64,000 nucleotides of DNA from an uncultured Sphingomonadaceae bacterium (GCA_947499255.1 CANMNF010000003.1:310001-374000); one strand, 5' to 3'. Counted from the stretch's first letter, positions 18,119 through 28,738 are shown. Notes: generated from the letters alone by a model not told the origin. Numbers and translations: made by a program.

Positions 18119-19110
18119 GACAAGCTATACTGGGCATTTCAGCCGCATTTTTCGCCTCAATCGTCACGTTTCCCGTGTTCGCACAGCAACTTGAACCTTT
18201 GCAGGCTGCACGCATCAAAGACAAAGATGATGTCGTTCTCGATCCTAACAAAGCCTATCTGTTGGTCGAAAGCGATCAGCCGATAACAAGCAACTTCATC
18301 CGCTTGCCCACTGATGCTGAGCGAGAAAACTGGGAATTACAACGCACCTCAGCGCTGCAAGAAGCGATTGAGGAATATCCCGATAAATTTGCCAAATATC
18401 AGCGCAAGTTAGAGAACATCCGCAAGAATGGATCGCGGGTTAGCCCTCCGACACCGCCGCTTGACCCGGAAACTTCCTTCGGTTGGCCCGAAATCGAACA
18501 ATACCGCACGCTTTCGATGGGGCCTCTGCATCGCTTTGCCAAACAAAAGAACCAATCGCTTTATCTGTATGAAGTGGAGGCAGGACAGTATGCTTTTTAC
18601 GGCACCGGTTTTTTCGGCTTTAACGATTGCATGTGCATGGGCACGGTTAGCTTTCCGGTTGCCGCTGGCGCTGTAACGACATTGCGCGTGCATATGCAAA
18701 AGCTGGATGCGGCAGGAAATGTGATTGAAAGCTTTCCAGAAGGATTGAGCTCAACCGACCAAATGACGCGTGTCGGGATTGCGCTGATGCCGCCGACGGA
18801 ATTTGGATATGATCCGCGTATCCCGCGCGAAATGATCAAAGCGGCTGAATTTCAGGTCGTGGGCCGTCTTGGCAACTGGTTTGGCGGCCGGGTTCACCGA
18901 TTGGCCCCTGTCGATGGCATTCTCGCCTATGACAAGGATCGCATAGTGGATGTTCGTGCAGAGGAAGAAGCGCGGATGCTGGCCGAAACAAAAGCGCAAG
19001 CTGTTGAAGAAGCGCGCGTTGCGGCCCAAGCAACTGTCCAAGCAGCCATGGATGAAGCAGGCCAAAGCGCCCCAAAGGAAGAGCTAGCGGACGACACACC
19101 GGCAATGTAG
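18115..19110 (+). CDS. Secreted protein of unknown function with an Ala-rich helical tail
   Basis: 331 residues from a GTG start that overlaps the preceding stop. The signal peptide ends ...FPVFAQ. Visible landmarks: PNKAYLLVESDQPI; a charged helical region with LQEAIEEYPDKFAKYQRKL; FFGFNDCMCMGTVSFPV with a CMC motif in the middle; and a C-terminal Glu/Ala-rich helix (RAEEEARMLAETKAQAVEE) likely to form a coiled coil. I do not recognise the family. Coupled translation with the glycine-zipper protein suggests a common periplasmic or outer-membrane role. No enzyme signature is seen. Confidence 0.75.
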   Translation: MRQAILGISAAFFASIVTFPVFAQQLEPLQAARIKDKDDVVLDPNKAYLLVESDQPITSNFIRLPTDAERENWELQRTSALQEAIEEYPDKFAKYQRKLENIRKNGSRVSPPTPPLDPETSFGWPEIEQYRTLSMGPLHRFAKQKNQSLYLYEVEAGQYAFYGTGFFGFNDCMCMGTVSFPVAAGAVTTLRVHMQKLDAAGNVIESFPEGLSSTDQMTRVGIALMPPTEFGYDPRIPREMIKAAEFQVVGRLGNWFGGRVHRLAPVDGILAYDKDRIVDVRAEEEARMLAETKAQAVEEARVAAQATVQAAMDEAGQSAPKEELADDTPAM

Positions 19111-19146
19111 CTGGAAGGCGGGGCTGGCTCTGGCTATATCCCGGCA

Positions 19147-19608
19147 ATGCCCCGCCTCACCATAGCCCTCGTTCATCCTGAGATCCCCAACAATACCGGG
19201 GCCATAGGGCGCACTTGTGTGGCGCTGGATGCGGATTTGGCGTTGATCAGGCCGTATGGGTTCACCATCACGGATCAGAAGTTAAAGCGCGCCGGGCTTG
19301 ATTATTGGAAGCATGTGCGGCTGCACGAATATGACAATTGGGATGCGTTTTTGGCTGACCGTAAGCCGCGCGATGATCAGATGTTCTTGTTCGAAGACGA
19401 TGCACCGCGCAGCTTTTATGAGCCGGATTATCCTGAGGATGCGATTTTGGTGTTTGGCTGTGAAACCAAAGGCTTGCCGCTCGATATCTGTGCACAGCAC
19501 GCATCGCGCATGGTGCATCTGCCGATGCGATCAGAGCATATCCGCTCCCTCAACCTTGCCAATACTGCAACGGCTGCCGCCTATCAGGCGTTGCGCGGGA
19601 AGTGGTGA
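19147..19608 (+). CDS. trmL: tRNA (cytidine(34)-2'-O)-methyltransferase
   Basis: SPOUT-fold methyltransferase that methylates the 2'-OH of the wobble base in tRNA-Leu isoacceptors. 153 residues, typical for TrmL. Motif 1 is VHPEIPNNTGAIGRTC at about 9-24, motif 2 is ILVFGCETKGLP (about 99-110), and motif 3 is RSLNLANTATAAAYQALR at the C-terminus, which forms the SAM-binding knot. It is convergent with the M16 peptidase gene with a 9-base gap and no visible terminator. Identification is solid. Confidence 0.94.
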   Translation: MPRLTIALVHPEIPNNTGAIGRTCVALDADLALIRPYGFTITDQKLKRAGLDYWKHVRLHEYDNWDAFLADRKPRDDQMFLFEDDAPRSFYEPDYPEDAILVFGCETKGLPLDICAQHASRMVHLPMRSEHIRSLNLANTATAAAYQALRGKW

Positions 19609-19617
19609 TCCTTCGCG

Positions 19618-22512
19618 TTAAAGCTCTTCGGGGGTGAGGTAGGTCACATCCATGTCCAACGTCGCGATCTGGGCATCAATGACCCGGCGATCACCCACCA
19701 CCACAATCGTGAAATCCCGTGCGTGGAGATAATCGCGCGCCGCGGCATTCAAGGCGTCAATATCCATCGCGCGATACACATCGGGCAATTGCAATTGATA
19801 ACGCAAATCGCGGCCCAATTCGCGATTGGTCAGCAATGCGGAAAGCACCTGCGAATTGGTTTGGAAGCGGTTGGGCAAGCCGCGAATATTGCCCCGCGTC
19901 GCGCGTTGGAACTCCACCTCGTCAACCGGCCTTGTGGCGGGGAAGGCTTCAACCTGATCGAGGATCACGCGGATTGAATCGGCGGTCCGGTCCGCTTGCA
20001 CCTGCGTATTGATCACAAGGGCGCGTTGACCCACCGCGCCGGTAAACCCGGAACTGATGGTATAGGTCCACCCCTTCGTTTCACGCAGATCGCCCATCAA
20101 ACGTGACAGAAAGCCGCTGCCAAGCACTTCATTGGCGGTACGGATCACTTCGATACCATCGGCATGACCGATAAGCGGCGTCAAGCGGCTTAGCGCAAGC
20201 GTTGTCGACGGCGAATTGGGGCGGTCAACCACGATCAGGCGCGCAGCAGGTTCTGGTGATGGCATCAGGACGTTTTTGGTCGGTGCAGGCGTTGCGGGGG
20301 CCTGCCAATCGCCAAATGTCGCTTCGAGCTGGCGCACCAGCACATCCATCGAAACATCGCCAACCGCAGTGATCGTGGCCAGATCAGGGCGCAACCATTC
20401 ACGGTGTTCGGCAGCCATCGCTGCTGGTGTGATCGCTTCAATCGCATCTTTATCACCTGAAGTTGAGGCATCGGCATAGGGGTGATCTTCGCCATAAATA
20501 ATGGGCCGCATCGCCCGCAACGCCAATCCGCCCGGCGAAGACAGCTCTTGATCGATTTGTGTGCGCCGCTGTTCCTTTACCCGCGCGACATCGCCTGGCG
20601 CAAAAGCGGGATTGCGCACCATATCGGCCATCAATTCCAGCGATGGAGTGAGCTTTGTCGTCAAGGTGTTGAGAAAGACTGTCGAACTGTCCACCCCGGC
20701 CCCTGCGCTGATCGAGGAGCCAAGTCGCTCTTGCTCTATCGCAATATCAAGCGCGCTGCGCGTGGAGGTGCCTTCGGTAAGCAGGTCCATCATCGTTTCG
20801 TGCACGCCTTTTTCACCCGTCGGATCAACGGCAGAGCCTGCATCAAAGGTCATCGCGAGCGAGACTTTGGGGATCGAATTGCGCTGTGCCAGCACCACTT
20901 CAATGCCATTGGACAAGGTGGCGGTTTGCACGTCGGGGAAGGTCAGATCGCCCACCGGCCGCACTGGCGGAGCGGTGCGCGGCGGCCCTGTGCGCGGATA
21001 GGGTCGCGCATCGCCAGCATCGGGAGCTGGGGGAGGGTTAATATCCTCATCGCCCCAACCGCCCATCGGCCCGCCATCGAGCGTGCGCTCTCCAGGCAGA
21101 ACGGTGAGGTTATAGGCAGGGCGCGAAAGCCAGCGATCCATTGCCGCACGCACGCTTTTAGGTGTCAGCGTGACCATCTGGTCCAGCTTCTGCCGATAGA
21201 AATCAGCGCTGTCTGCATAGAGCAGACCTTCGGCAAGGATCATGCCCTTGCCGCCAAATCCGCCCACGCTTTCCAGCCCGCCAATCGTATCTGTGATCAA
21301 TTGTGTGCGTGCGCGGTCCAGCTCATCTTGCGATGGGCCTTGCGCAATCAATTGCGCGATTTCGGCTTCCAGCATGGCTTGTGCCTGTGTGCGATCAATG
21401 CCGGGTTTCACAAAAGCGGAGGCTTGAAGAAAGCTGAGATGTTCATGGGTTTGTGCAGAAGCTGACACGCTCACCGCGATCTCCGCTCCGCGCACCATTG
21501 CATTGTCCAGCCGCGAGGATGCCAGCCCGCCAAGGATGTGCATTCCCACCTGCAAGGGCACTGCATCGGGATGCTCCAGCCCCGGACCTGTCCAATTGCG
21601 AAAGATTGACGCGACAGGCACCTGATCGGTAATTTCTTGATTGATTGGAGCGGCCAGCGTCACCGGCTCAGCGGGCTTTTCGGCAATCTGGGGGCCGGGC
21701 GCAATATCGCCAAACCAGCGCTCCACCATAGGCTGCGCGGTTGCCACATCGATATCGCCGGCCAGCGCGAGGACCACATTGTTTGGCCCATATTTGTCCT
21801 TGAACCACTGATGCACATCACCCAGCGATGCCGCTTCCAAATCGGCCATCGAACCGATTGTGGCATGGCGATAGGGATGACCCACAGGAAGCAGGTTTTC
21901 CGCGATAAGATAATAGATCAGCCCGTAAGGCTGGCTATCGCCCTGCCGTTTTTCATTCTGGACAACGCCGCGCTGTGTATCAAGCTCCTCCTGTGTGACC
22001 GCGCCAAGCAGATAGCCCATGCGATCCGCCTCTGCGAACAAGGTTACTTCCAACGCGCCGGTGGGCACGGTTTGCACATAATTTGTGCGATCATACCAGG
22101 TGGAGCCATTGGTCGGCGTGGAGCCTGCGCCTTCGAGCAGGACATCGAAATTCTCAACGTTTTCGCTACCGCCAAACATGATGTGTTCAAACAGATGGGC
22201 AAAGCCGGTTTGGCCGCGCGGTTCATGGCGGGAGCCGACGCGGTAATACACCGTCACGCCAACAACGGGCGCTTTGCGATCGGTGTGGACGATGGTGGTA
22301 AGGCCATTATCCAGCGTGAATGTCTGATAAGGAACTGAGACTTTCTCAACCAAGGTAGCAAGGTCGTTACCGGCCGCTTGCGGCGCGGCATCGACAGCCA
22401 TTGCAGGCGTGGCCGCAACGGGCGCAGACGTGTCAGCAACGCTGGTGCATCCAGCAAGCGCAAAGGCAGTAGCAATAGGGAGGCAATAGCGAGCTTTGGA
22501 AACAAGTTTCAT
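19618..22512 (-). CDS. M16-family zinc peptidase lipoprotein, double-length
   Basis: Periplasmic or membrane-anchored zinc metallopeptidase of the pitrilysin family. 964 residues from ATG 22512 (MKLVSKARYCLPIAT; a GTG 6 bases upstream is less likely). Lipobox ALAGC puts the acylated Cys at about 22. The N-terminal M16 unit has the inverted zinc motif HLFEH (about 106-110) in GFAHLFEHIMFGGSENV. A second, degenerate M16 unit starts near 510 (NGIEVVLAQRNSIPKVSLAM) and has HETMMD in place of HxxEH. Such two-unit proteins fold into a closed chamber for peptides. The gene is divergent from clpB. Targets unknown. Confidence 0.9.
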   Translation of the reverse strand: MKLVSKARYCLPIATAFALAGCTSVADTSAPVAATPAMAVDAAPQAAGNDLATLVEKVSVPYQTFTLDNGLTTIVHTDRKAPVVGVTVYYRVGSRHEPRGQTGFAHLFEHIMFGGSENVENFDVLLEGAGSTPTNGSTWYDRTNYVQTVPTGALEVTLFAEADRMGYLLGAVTQEELDTQRGVVQNEKRQGDSQPYGLIYYLIAENLLPVGHPYRHATIGSMADLEAASLGDVHQWFKDKYGPNNVVLALAGDIDVATAQPMVERWFGDIAPGPQIAEKPAEPVTLAAPINQEITDQVPVASIFRNWTGPGLEHPDAVPLQVGMHILGGLASSRLDNAMVRGAEIAVSVSASAQTHEHLSFLQASAFVKPGIDRTQAQAMLEAEIAQLIAQGPSQDELDRARTQLITDTIGGLESVGGFGGKGMILAEGLLYADSADFYRQKLDQMVTLTPKSVRAAMDRWLSRPAYNLTVLPGERTLDGGPMGGWGDEDINPPPAPDAGDARPYPRTGPPRTAPPVRPVGDLTFPDVQTATLSNGIEVVLAQRNSIPKVSLAMTFDAGSAVDPTGEKGVHETMMDLLTEGTSTRSALDIAIEQERLGSSISAGAGVDSSTVFLNTLTTKLTPSLELMADMVRNPAFAPGDVARVKEQRRTQIDQELSSPGGLALRAMRPIIYGEDHPYADASTSGDKDAIEAITPAAMAAEHREWLRPDLATITAVGDVSMDVLVRQLEATFGDWQAPATPAPTKNVLMPSPEPAARLIVVDRPNSPSTTLALSRLTPLIGHADGIEVIRTANEVLGSGFLSRLMGDLRETKGWTYTISSGFTGAVGQRALVINTQVQADRTADSIRVILDQVEAFPATRPVDEVEFQRATRGNIRGLPNRFQTNSQVLSALLTNRELGRDLRYQLQLPDVYRAMDIDALNAAARDYLHARDFTIVVVGDRRVIDAQIATLDMDVTYLTPEEL

Positions 22513-22652
22513 TTGCACCCAATAGCATGCGCACCGCTAATGAAAAGAGGCGAATATACCGTAGTCGCGCCAAATCAACGCTTTGCCAAAGATGCACGGC
22601 GAGATGCGAAGCGTGCTATTGGACAAACCGCCAAATTTCCTCGCCAAAAACC

Positions 22653-22680
22653 CTTGTGTTGCGAATATACAACACCATGT
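22653..22680 (+). promoter_or_regulatory. Possible clpB heat-shock promoter overlapping an inverted repeat
   Basis: CTTG at 22653-22656 and CCATGT at 22675-22680 are spaced like an alphaproteobacterial RpoH-type promoter (CTTG, about 18 bases, then a -10 element), although the -10 match is poor. Between them lies an inverted repeat, GTGTTG (22656-22661) and CAACAC (22670-22675). It sits 43 bases upstream of the clpB ATG, in the divergent M16/clpB spacer. Assignment rests on position and partial consensus only. Confidence 0.35.
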
Positions 22681-22722
22681 CTGATGGGAGAATGTAACCA
22701 AAATTAGCGGTAAGGGGGTTAT

Positions 22723-25305
22723 ATGAACCTGGAAAAATTCACTGAGCGCGCGCGCGGCTTTTTGCAGAGCGCGCAGACTGTTGCCATTCGCAATTCGCAC
22801 CAACGGATCAGCCCTGAACATATTCTCAAGGCGCTGTTGGAAGATGAAGAGGGCATGGCTGCGGGCCTTGTGCAACGTGCAGGCGGCGACCCGGCGATTG
22901 CCGTGCGCGAAGTTGATGCGTTGTTGGACAAGGTACCATCGGTTTCAGGTTCAGGCGCACAGCAAACGCCGGGGCTTGATAATGATGCTGTGCGCATCCT
23001 TGATGGGGCAGAGCAGGTCGCCGAGAAATCTGGCGATTCCTATGTGACGGTAGAGCGGCTTTTGCTCGCCATCGCTTTGGCGAAAGATAGCAAAGCGGGC
23101 AAAGCGCTGGCCGCAGCCAAGGTGATGCCTGAAGCTTTGAACAGCGCGATCAATGATCTGCGCGGCGGGCGCACGGCCGATACCGCCAATGCCGAAAGCG
23201 CATATGATGCGATGAAGAAATACGCCCGCGATCTGACGCAGGCGGCCAAGGACGGCAAGCTTGATCCCGTGATCGGGCGCGATGAGGAAATCCGCCGCAC
23301 GGTGCAAATTCTCGCCCGGCGCACAAAGAACAATCCGGTGCTGATCGGTGAACCGGGCGTCGGCAAAACCGCCATTGCCGAAGGGCTGGCGCTGCGCATT
23401 GCCAATGGCGATGTGCCTGACAGCTTGAAAGACCGCACTTTAATGAGCCTTGATATGGGTTCGCTCATCGCAGGCGCGAAATATCGCGGCGAATTTGAAG
23501 AACGTTTGAAAGCCGTTTTGGACGAGGTGAAAGGCGCAGATGGTCAGATCATCTTGTTCATTGATGAGATGCACACGCTGATCGGTGCGGGCGCTTCGGA
23601 AGGCTCAATGGATGCCTCCAACTTGCTGAAGCCCGCATTGTCGCGCGGGGAATTGCACACGATTGGTGCAACCACGCTGGATGAATATCAAAAATATGTT
23701 GAGAAGGACGCAGCTTTGCAGCGGCGCTTCCAACCGGTGATGGTGAATGAGCCGAGTGTGGAGGATACCGTTTCGATCCTGCGCGGGTTGAAAGAGAAGT
23801 ATGAACTGCATCACGGCGTGCGCATCACCGATGGCGCGATTGTGGCAGCGGCGCAGCTTTCCGAACGGTACATTGCGGATCGCTTCCTGCCTGACAAAGC
23901 CATTGATTTGATGGACGAGGCCGCCAGCCGCATCCGTATGGAAGTGGAAAGCAAGCCGGAAGAGATCGAGACGCTTGATCGCCGCATTATCCAGCTGAAG
24001 ATCGAAGAATCCGCGCTGGAGAAGGAAAGCGACACTGCGTCGCAAGATCGCCTTAATACCCTGCGCGAAGAACTGGCCAATTTAGAGCAGCAATCATCTG
24101 AGCTGACGACGCGTTGGCAGAACGAACGCGACAAAATCGATGCCGAAGCGCGCATCAAGGAAGATCTCGATCATGCCCGGCTGGAGCTGGAACAAGCTCA
24201 GCGCGCAGGTGATCTCGCAAAGGCGGGAGAGCTGTCATATGGCCGCATTCCCGACCTTGAAAAAGCGCTGGCCGAAGCGGAAGACCTGACCGAAAACGCG
24301 CTGCTGCGCGAAGAGGTGACCGAGGACGATATCGCCTCTGTCGTCAGCCGCTGGACCGGTGTGCCGATTGAAAAGATGATGCAGGGTGAGCGCGAAAAAC
24401 TCCTCAATATGGAGGAGGTTATCGGGCAGCGTGTGATCGGTCAGGAAAAGGCGGTTGTCGCTGTATCCAAGGCGGTGCGGCGTGCGAGAGCTGGCCTGCA
24501 AGATCCTGGCCGTCCGCTGGGTTCCTTCCTGTTCCTTGGCCCCACAGGTGTGGGCAAGACCGAACTGACCAAGGCGCTAGCTGCGTTCCTGTTCGATGAT
24601 GATAGCGCGATGGTCCGCATCGATATGAGCGAATTTATGGAGAAGCACAGCGTCGCCCGGTTGATCGGAGCGCCTCCGGGCTATGTCGGCTATGACGAAG
24701 GCGGCGTGCTCACCGAAGCTGTGCGCCGGCGGCCTTATCAGGTGGTCCTGTTTGACGAGGTGGAAAAAGCGCATGGCGACGTTTTCAACGTGTTGTTGCA
24801 GGTGTTGGATGATGGCCGTTTGACCGATGGGCAGGGCAGAGTGGTCGATTTCTCGAACACGCTGATTATTCTGACGTCCAACCTTGGCAGCCAGTTCCTG
24901 TCACAATTGGAAGACGGCCAAAAAGTCGATGATGTTGAGCCGCAGGTGATGGATACCGTGCGCGGTCATTTCCGCCCCGAATTCCTGAACCGGCTGGACG
25001 AGATCATCCTGTTCCACCGCTTGGCGATGGAGCACATGGCGCCGATCGTCAAAATTCAGGTTTCACGGGTGCAAAAGCTCTTGAATGATCGCAAGATCAC
25101 GCTTGATCTTACCGGAGCTGCGCTGCGCTGGCTGGGCCGGGTTGGCTATGATCCGGTCTATGGCGCAAGGCCATTGAAGCGCGCTGTGCAACGTTACTTG
25201 CAAGATCCGCTGGCTGAAAAGCTGCTGGCTGGCGAAGTGCCGGACGGTGTGACGGTCCAGGTCGATGAAGGCGATGGCGAGTTGAACATCACCGTCGCTG
25301 CATAA
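22723..25305 (+). CDS. clpB: ATP-dependent disaggregase ClpB
   Basis: Hsp100 chaperone that pulls polypeptides out of aggregates together with DnaK. 860 residues, normal length. Clp N-domain repeats at the start ([18 protein letters not shown]). AAA-1 has Walker A GEPGVGKT at about 207-214 and Walker [10 protein letters not shown]. The middle coiled-coil domain is at about 400-530. AAA-2 has Walker A GPTGVGKT near 607-614, [21 protein letters not shown] and [11 protein letters not shown]. It lacks the ClpP-binding loop of ClpA/X as far as can be seen. AAGGGGG lies 7 bases before the ATG. A strong terminator follows. Confidence 0.97.
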   Translation: MNLEKFTERARGFLQSAQTVAIRNSHQRISPEHILKALLEDEEGMAAGLVQRAGGDPAIAVREVDALLDKVPSVSGSGAQQTPGLDNDAVRILDGAEQVAEKSGDSYVTVERLLLAIALAKDSKAGKALAAAKVMPEALNSAINDLRGGRTADTANAESAYDAMKKYARDLTQAAKDGKLDPVIGRDEEIRRTVQILARRTKNNPVLIGEPGVGKTAIAEGLALRIANGDVPDSLKDRTLMSLDMGSLIAGAKYRGEFEERLKAVLDEVKGADGQIILFIDEMHTLIGAGASEGSMDASNLLKPALSRGELHTIGATTLDEYQKYVEKDAALQRRFQPVMVNEPSVEDTVSILRGLKEKYELHHGVRITDGAIVAAAQLSERYIADRFLPDKAIDLMDEAASRIRMEVESKPEEIETLDRRIIQLKIEESALEKESDTASQDRLNTLREELANLEQQSSELTTRWQNERDKIDAEARIKEDLDHARLELEQAQRAGDLAKAGELSYGRIPDLEKALAEAEDLTENALLREEVTEDDIASVVSRWTGVPIEKMMQGEREKLLNMEEVIGQRVIGQEKAVVAVSKAVRRARAGLQDPGRPLGSFLFLGPTGVGKTELTKALAAFLFDDDSAMVRIDMSEFMEKHSVARLIGAPPGYVGYDEGGVLTEAVRRRPYQVVLFDEVEKAHGDVFNVLLQVLDDGRLTDGQGRVVDFSNTLIILTSNLGSQFLSQLEDGQKVDDVEPQVMDTVRGHFRPEFLNRLDEIILFHRLAMEHMAPIVKIQVSRVQKLLNDRKITLDLTGAALRWLGRVGYDPVYGARPLKRAVQRYLQDPLAEKLLAGEVPDGVTVQVDEGDGELNITVAA

Positions 25306-25318
25306 GACCGCGTTTGGC

Positions 25319-25362
25319 TCAAAAAAAAAAGGGCGGGAATAATTCCCGCCCTTCTTTTTGTT
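25319..25362. terminator. Bidirectional terminator between clpB and the TonB receptor gene
   Basis: AAGGGCGGGAAT and ATTCCCGCCCTT form a perfect inverted repeat, flanked by an A-run on the left (25321-25330) and a T-rich run on the right (CTTTTTGTTT). It can therefore end transcription of clpB on the plus strand and of the convergent receptor gene on the minus strand. Confidence 0.93.
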
Positions 25363-25375
25363 TGGTCTGCTGGTT

Positions 25376-28300
25376 TTACCGGAAACGGAAACCGTCAAAC
25401 CGAGCGGATGCACCTAGGAAGAGATAACGTCCATATGGGTTTACCGGATACGCAAAGTTACCGGGGAATGGCAGTTCTTCAGTGAGGTTGTTGACCCCGC
25501 CAAAGACTGTGAATTCATCGGTTACATCATAGCTGACGGAAACGTCATGGACCCATGTCGCATCAAGGAAAGCGGCATCGCCAGCCTGTGCACGAGCCGT
25601 TTCGATATTCAGACCGCGCAGCACTTGACTGCCGACATATTGCACGCCGTAACGAACGGAGAACCTGTCATAGCCGATGCTGAGCGAACCCGTACCGGCC
25701 CATTCAGGCAGCTGCTCTTCACGCAGGCCAGGATCAACATTGGTCGGGTCAGTTGGATCGAAAAACCGATCAATATTGTCGACCCAGTTGACTGCACCGC
25801 GCGCCGCGATGTCAAAATCACCTACGGCAAAGCCATAGGACACGCTGCCTTCGATACCAGATGTTTCCACCCGGCCAAAGTTCAGCTGAGATTGTGACAG
25901 GAAATTGAAGCCGAGGAAAGTTTGGCTCCCGCTGTCGTCAATGCGCGAGAACTGTCCACAGAACTGGTTCGGAAACGCTGTTGAATCGTAGCAAGTGTCC
26001 ACAATATCCTGCGAGGCCACAGCTGCAATCGCATCCTCGATCTCAATATTGTAATAGTCCACCGTGATCGTCAGGTTCGGGATCCAGCGCGGCGTGACCA
26101 CTGCACCAAAGGTGTACGTGGTGGCCGTTTCTTCGGTCAGGTTCGGATTACCCCCCGTCGTACCTGAGAAACGTGCCGTCAACGGATCGGCATAGTCGTA
26201 AACGCCGTTGTCATCCTGATAATCGGCAGCGTTTGCGCCCAGGCTCTGGAAGTCAGCTATACAATTGGCCTGTCGGTTTGCAGCATCGGCTGCGTCAAGC
26301 ACGGCAATCTGGGCAACGTCGCACGGATCAGCCGGGCGGAAAGTCGTGCCCTGCTGCGGATTGAACAACTCAGAGATATTCGGCGCACGCACGGCAACCG
26401 AATAGGTGCCACGGAAAGTGATATCTTCCACTGGTGACCAACGTCCGTTGACATTCCAGGTGAAGGTATCGCCAACTGTTGAGTATTCCGAAAAACGGGC
26501 AGCGCCGCTAACTTCGAGAATTTCAAAGAAAGGCGTATCGGCCAGTAAAGGAATGCTGATTTCGCCGAAGACCTCCTTCACATCGAATTCACCGCCAGAG
26601 TTGAACACAGCCGTCGTACCATCGAAAACCAGCTGCTGACTGAAGGTGACATCACCAATAAACTGACCGGCTTGGATATCAGGCGTAGTGATCGGGGCAA
26701 TACCGCGGTCCAAAGCATCAAGCTCGGTGGCGCTTCTTTCCTCACGATATTCAGCACCAAGGGCAAAGGCCACAGGTCCACCGGGAAGTTCAAAGAAGCT
26801 TCCGGTATCGCCAACCAGCGAGCCGCCGAAAACGAGTTGTTCCAGCATAACCCTGTCAGTCGTGCGCGTGGTGATAAAATCAACAGCCGCAGCATTTATT
26901 GACTGCTCACCGTTGAACAACGAAGACGCTACGCACTGGCCATCGCCGGGGTTGAAGGTGAAAATACCAGGTGCGATAACCGGGAAGGTTGTACTGCCCG
27001 GATGACGCGCATCAGGATCAACATCGGACCGGCAAACAATGTTGCCATCAGGCGTTCCGGTGAAAAATTCACCTCTATCCACCGCATCGATCGATGCGAA
27101 CAGACGATCAGTCAGAACCGCATTTTCTTGGCGCAAACGGCTTTCCGTGCGGCCATAATTGCCGAATACTTCCCAGCTGAATTCGGATTCGCCACCAAAT
27201 TCACCACGCAAACCACCGACCAAACGATAGGTATCACGGCTTGCGGTAGAAACATTCAACCCAAGATCGGTGAAGTCACGCGATACGCGCAAACCGCCGG
27301 CATCATTGGCATCGGCTTGCAAGGCATCGGGAATGAAAGGGTTGTCGGGGAAGATGACCAGCGTATCGTAGAAGGTGTTGTATGGGTTCTGCGATTTTGT
27401 TTCGGTGCGCACATATTTCGCATCGAAGAAAACCTCGACTGCATCACTGATTTCATAAGAGCCAAGCGCATTAAGGAAAATACGCTCGCTTTCCGGGATC
27501 AAGGTTGTGCCATTAGGCTGTTCAGGGGCGCCGTCGCCACCAAACTGGTTGCTTGAGCTGGATACGATCCCGTCTTCAAAGACGCGCACGGTGCCATCGG
27601 GATTGCTGGTATAACAACCGCCGCCACCAAAGCCGGTGAGGCCGATGAAGCTGTCCAGGCAATCTTGAACGCCATTATTGTTCAGATCGAGATCGTAAAA
27701 GCCAAAGTCATTGCGGAAGATCAGGCCTGAGTTAGACGAGATCGCAAATCTTGGATCGGCCTGGAACGACAATGCTGGCGCATCAGCGGCCTGGCTGATC
27801 AAAGCGAGTTCAGCTGCTGTGAGGGTGGGGGTTGAACCAAATTCGTCTTCGAATGACGTGATGAAATTTTCCGCTGTCGGGATCGAGAAACCGATCGGGG
27901 TGCGGAACTGGTCAGTATTGAAGAACTGCGCGAAATTGGGTGTATCGGATCCGATATCACCGCGCTGGAACCGGCGCAGCGGGCTGGCATAGGTGGTGCC
28001 GTTGTTAAAGCGGCGGTTATCGCGCGAGAACGGGCGATCATCGACCAGCAGTTCTTCGGCATAGTTATAGCCTGCAGACAATGTCAGATTGCCACGGCCA
28101 TCATCGAAATTGGTGCCAAAGGTCAGATCAGCCGATCCTGTAAAGCCGTCACCATCGTCAGAAAGACCGCCAAGGATGTTGAAAGCCAGGCCTTCGAAAT
28201 CGTCAACCAGCACATAGTTCACAACACCGGTCACAGCGTCCGCACCATAAACAGCCGAAGCGCCGCCGGTGAGAACTTCGACATTCTGGATCAAAGCGGG

Positions 28301-28738
28301 CGGAATGGTGGCAACATCAACAACCTGCGAACCGCCAATACCGGACACATGCCGTTTGCCATTGACCAGTACCAATGTGCGAACAGAACCAAGACCACGC
28401 AGGTTCAGCGTGGCCTGACCAATGCCGCCAGCGCCATTATCAATCGAGTCGGCAACCGTGCCAGAACCAGAAAGGGCAGGAATTTCACGCAGGGCATCGG
28501 TGATATCAACAACACCAGTTTCGCGAATATCTTCAATTGAAATCGATGTAACCGGTGAAGGTGCGGTTTCATTGGCATCACGCGCAATACGCGAGCCTGT
28601 CACAAGAATAACGCCGTCCGCTTCCGCGATAGATACAGCATCATCACCAGCGTCTTGCGCCAGAACTGGATGCGCTGCGAGAGCGACGGACATGGCGATC
28701 GGAGCTGATGCGCCTTTTAGTATATTACGAATTTTCAC
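25376..28738 (-). CDS. TonB-dependent outer-membrane receptor
   Basis: Outer-membrane beta-barrel that takes up a large or scarce ligand using TonB energy. About 1120 residues from GTG 28738, which has AGGGGA at good spacing and gives a proper signal peptide (VKIRNILKGASAPIAMSVAL ... LAQ). An ATG 33 codons upstream would bury it. TonB-box-like GVILVTGSRIAR is followed by the plug domain (DITDALREIPALSG, QATLNLRGLGSVRTLVLVNG, VEVLTGGASAVYGADAVTGVVNYV). The long barrel ends YGRYLFLGASARF plus six residues. Its class (large, many Asn/Asp loops) is common in Sphingomonadales. The ligand cannot be told. It stands alone with no transporter or regulator adjacent. Confidence 0.93.
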   Translation of the reverse strand: MKIRNILKGASAPIAMSVALAAHPVLAQDAGDDAVSIAEADGVILVTGSRIARDANETAPSPVTSISIEDIRETGVVDITDALREIPALSGSGTVADSIDNGAGGIGQATLNLRGLGSVRTLVLVNGKRHVSGIGGSQVVDVATIPPALIQNVEVLTGGASAVYGADAVTGVVNYVLVDDFEGLAFNILGGLSDDGDGFTGSADLTFGTNFDDGRGNLTLSAGYNYAEELLVDDRPFSRDNRRFNNGTTYASPLRRFQRGDIGSDTPNFAQFFNTDQFRTPIGFSIPTAENFITSFEDEFGSTPTLTAAELALISQAADAPALSFQADPRFAISSNSGLIFRNDFGFYDLDLNNNGVQDCLDSFIGLTGFGGGGCYTSNPDGTVRVFEDGIVSSSSNQFGGDGAPEQPNGTTLIPESERIFLNALGSYEISDAVEVFFDAKYVRTETKSQNPYNTFYDTLVIFPDNPFIPDALQADANDAGGLRVSRDFTDLGLNVSTASRDTYRLVGGLRGEFGGESEFSWEVFGNYGRTESRLRQENAVLTDRLFASIDAVDRGEFFTGTPDGNIVCRSDVDPDARHPGSTTFPVIAPGIFTFNPGDGQCVASSLFNGEQSINAAAVDFITTRTTDRVMLEQLVFGGSLVGDTGSFFELPGGPVAFALGAEYREERSATELDALDRGIAPITTPDIQAGQFIGDVTFSQQLVFDGTTAVFNSGGEFDVKEVFGEISIPLLADTPFFEILEVSGAARFSEYSTVGDTFTWNVNGRWSPVEDITFRGTYSVAVRAPNISELFNPQQGTTFRPADPCDVAQIAVLDAADAANRQANCIADFQSLGANAADYQDDNGVYDYADPLTARFSGTTGGNPNLTEETATTYTFGAVVTPRWIPNLTITVDYYNIEIEDAIAAVASQDIVDTCYDSTAFPNQFCGQFSRIDDSGSQTFLGFNFLSQSQLNFGRVETSGIEGSVSYGFAVGDFDIAARGAVNWVDNIDRFFDPTDPTNVDPGLREEQLPEWAGTGSLSIGYDRFSVRYGVQYVGSQVLRGLNIETARAQAGDAAFLDATWVHDVSVSYDVTDEFTVFGGVNNLTEELPFPGNFAYPVNPYGRYLFLGASARFDGFRFR

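Noticed and set aside
20482-21465. A 327-codon plus-strand frame inside the M16 peptidase gene
   Set aside because: Antisense shadow; the M16 zinc motif and lipobox on the minus strand settle the coding strand.
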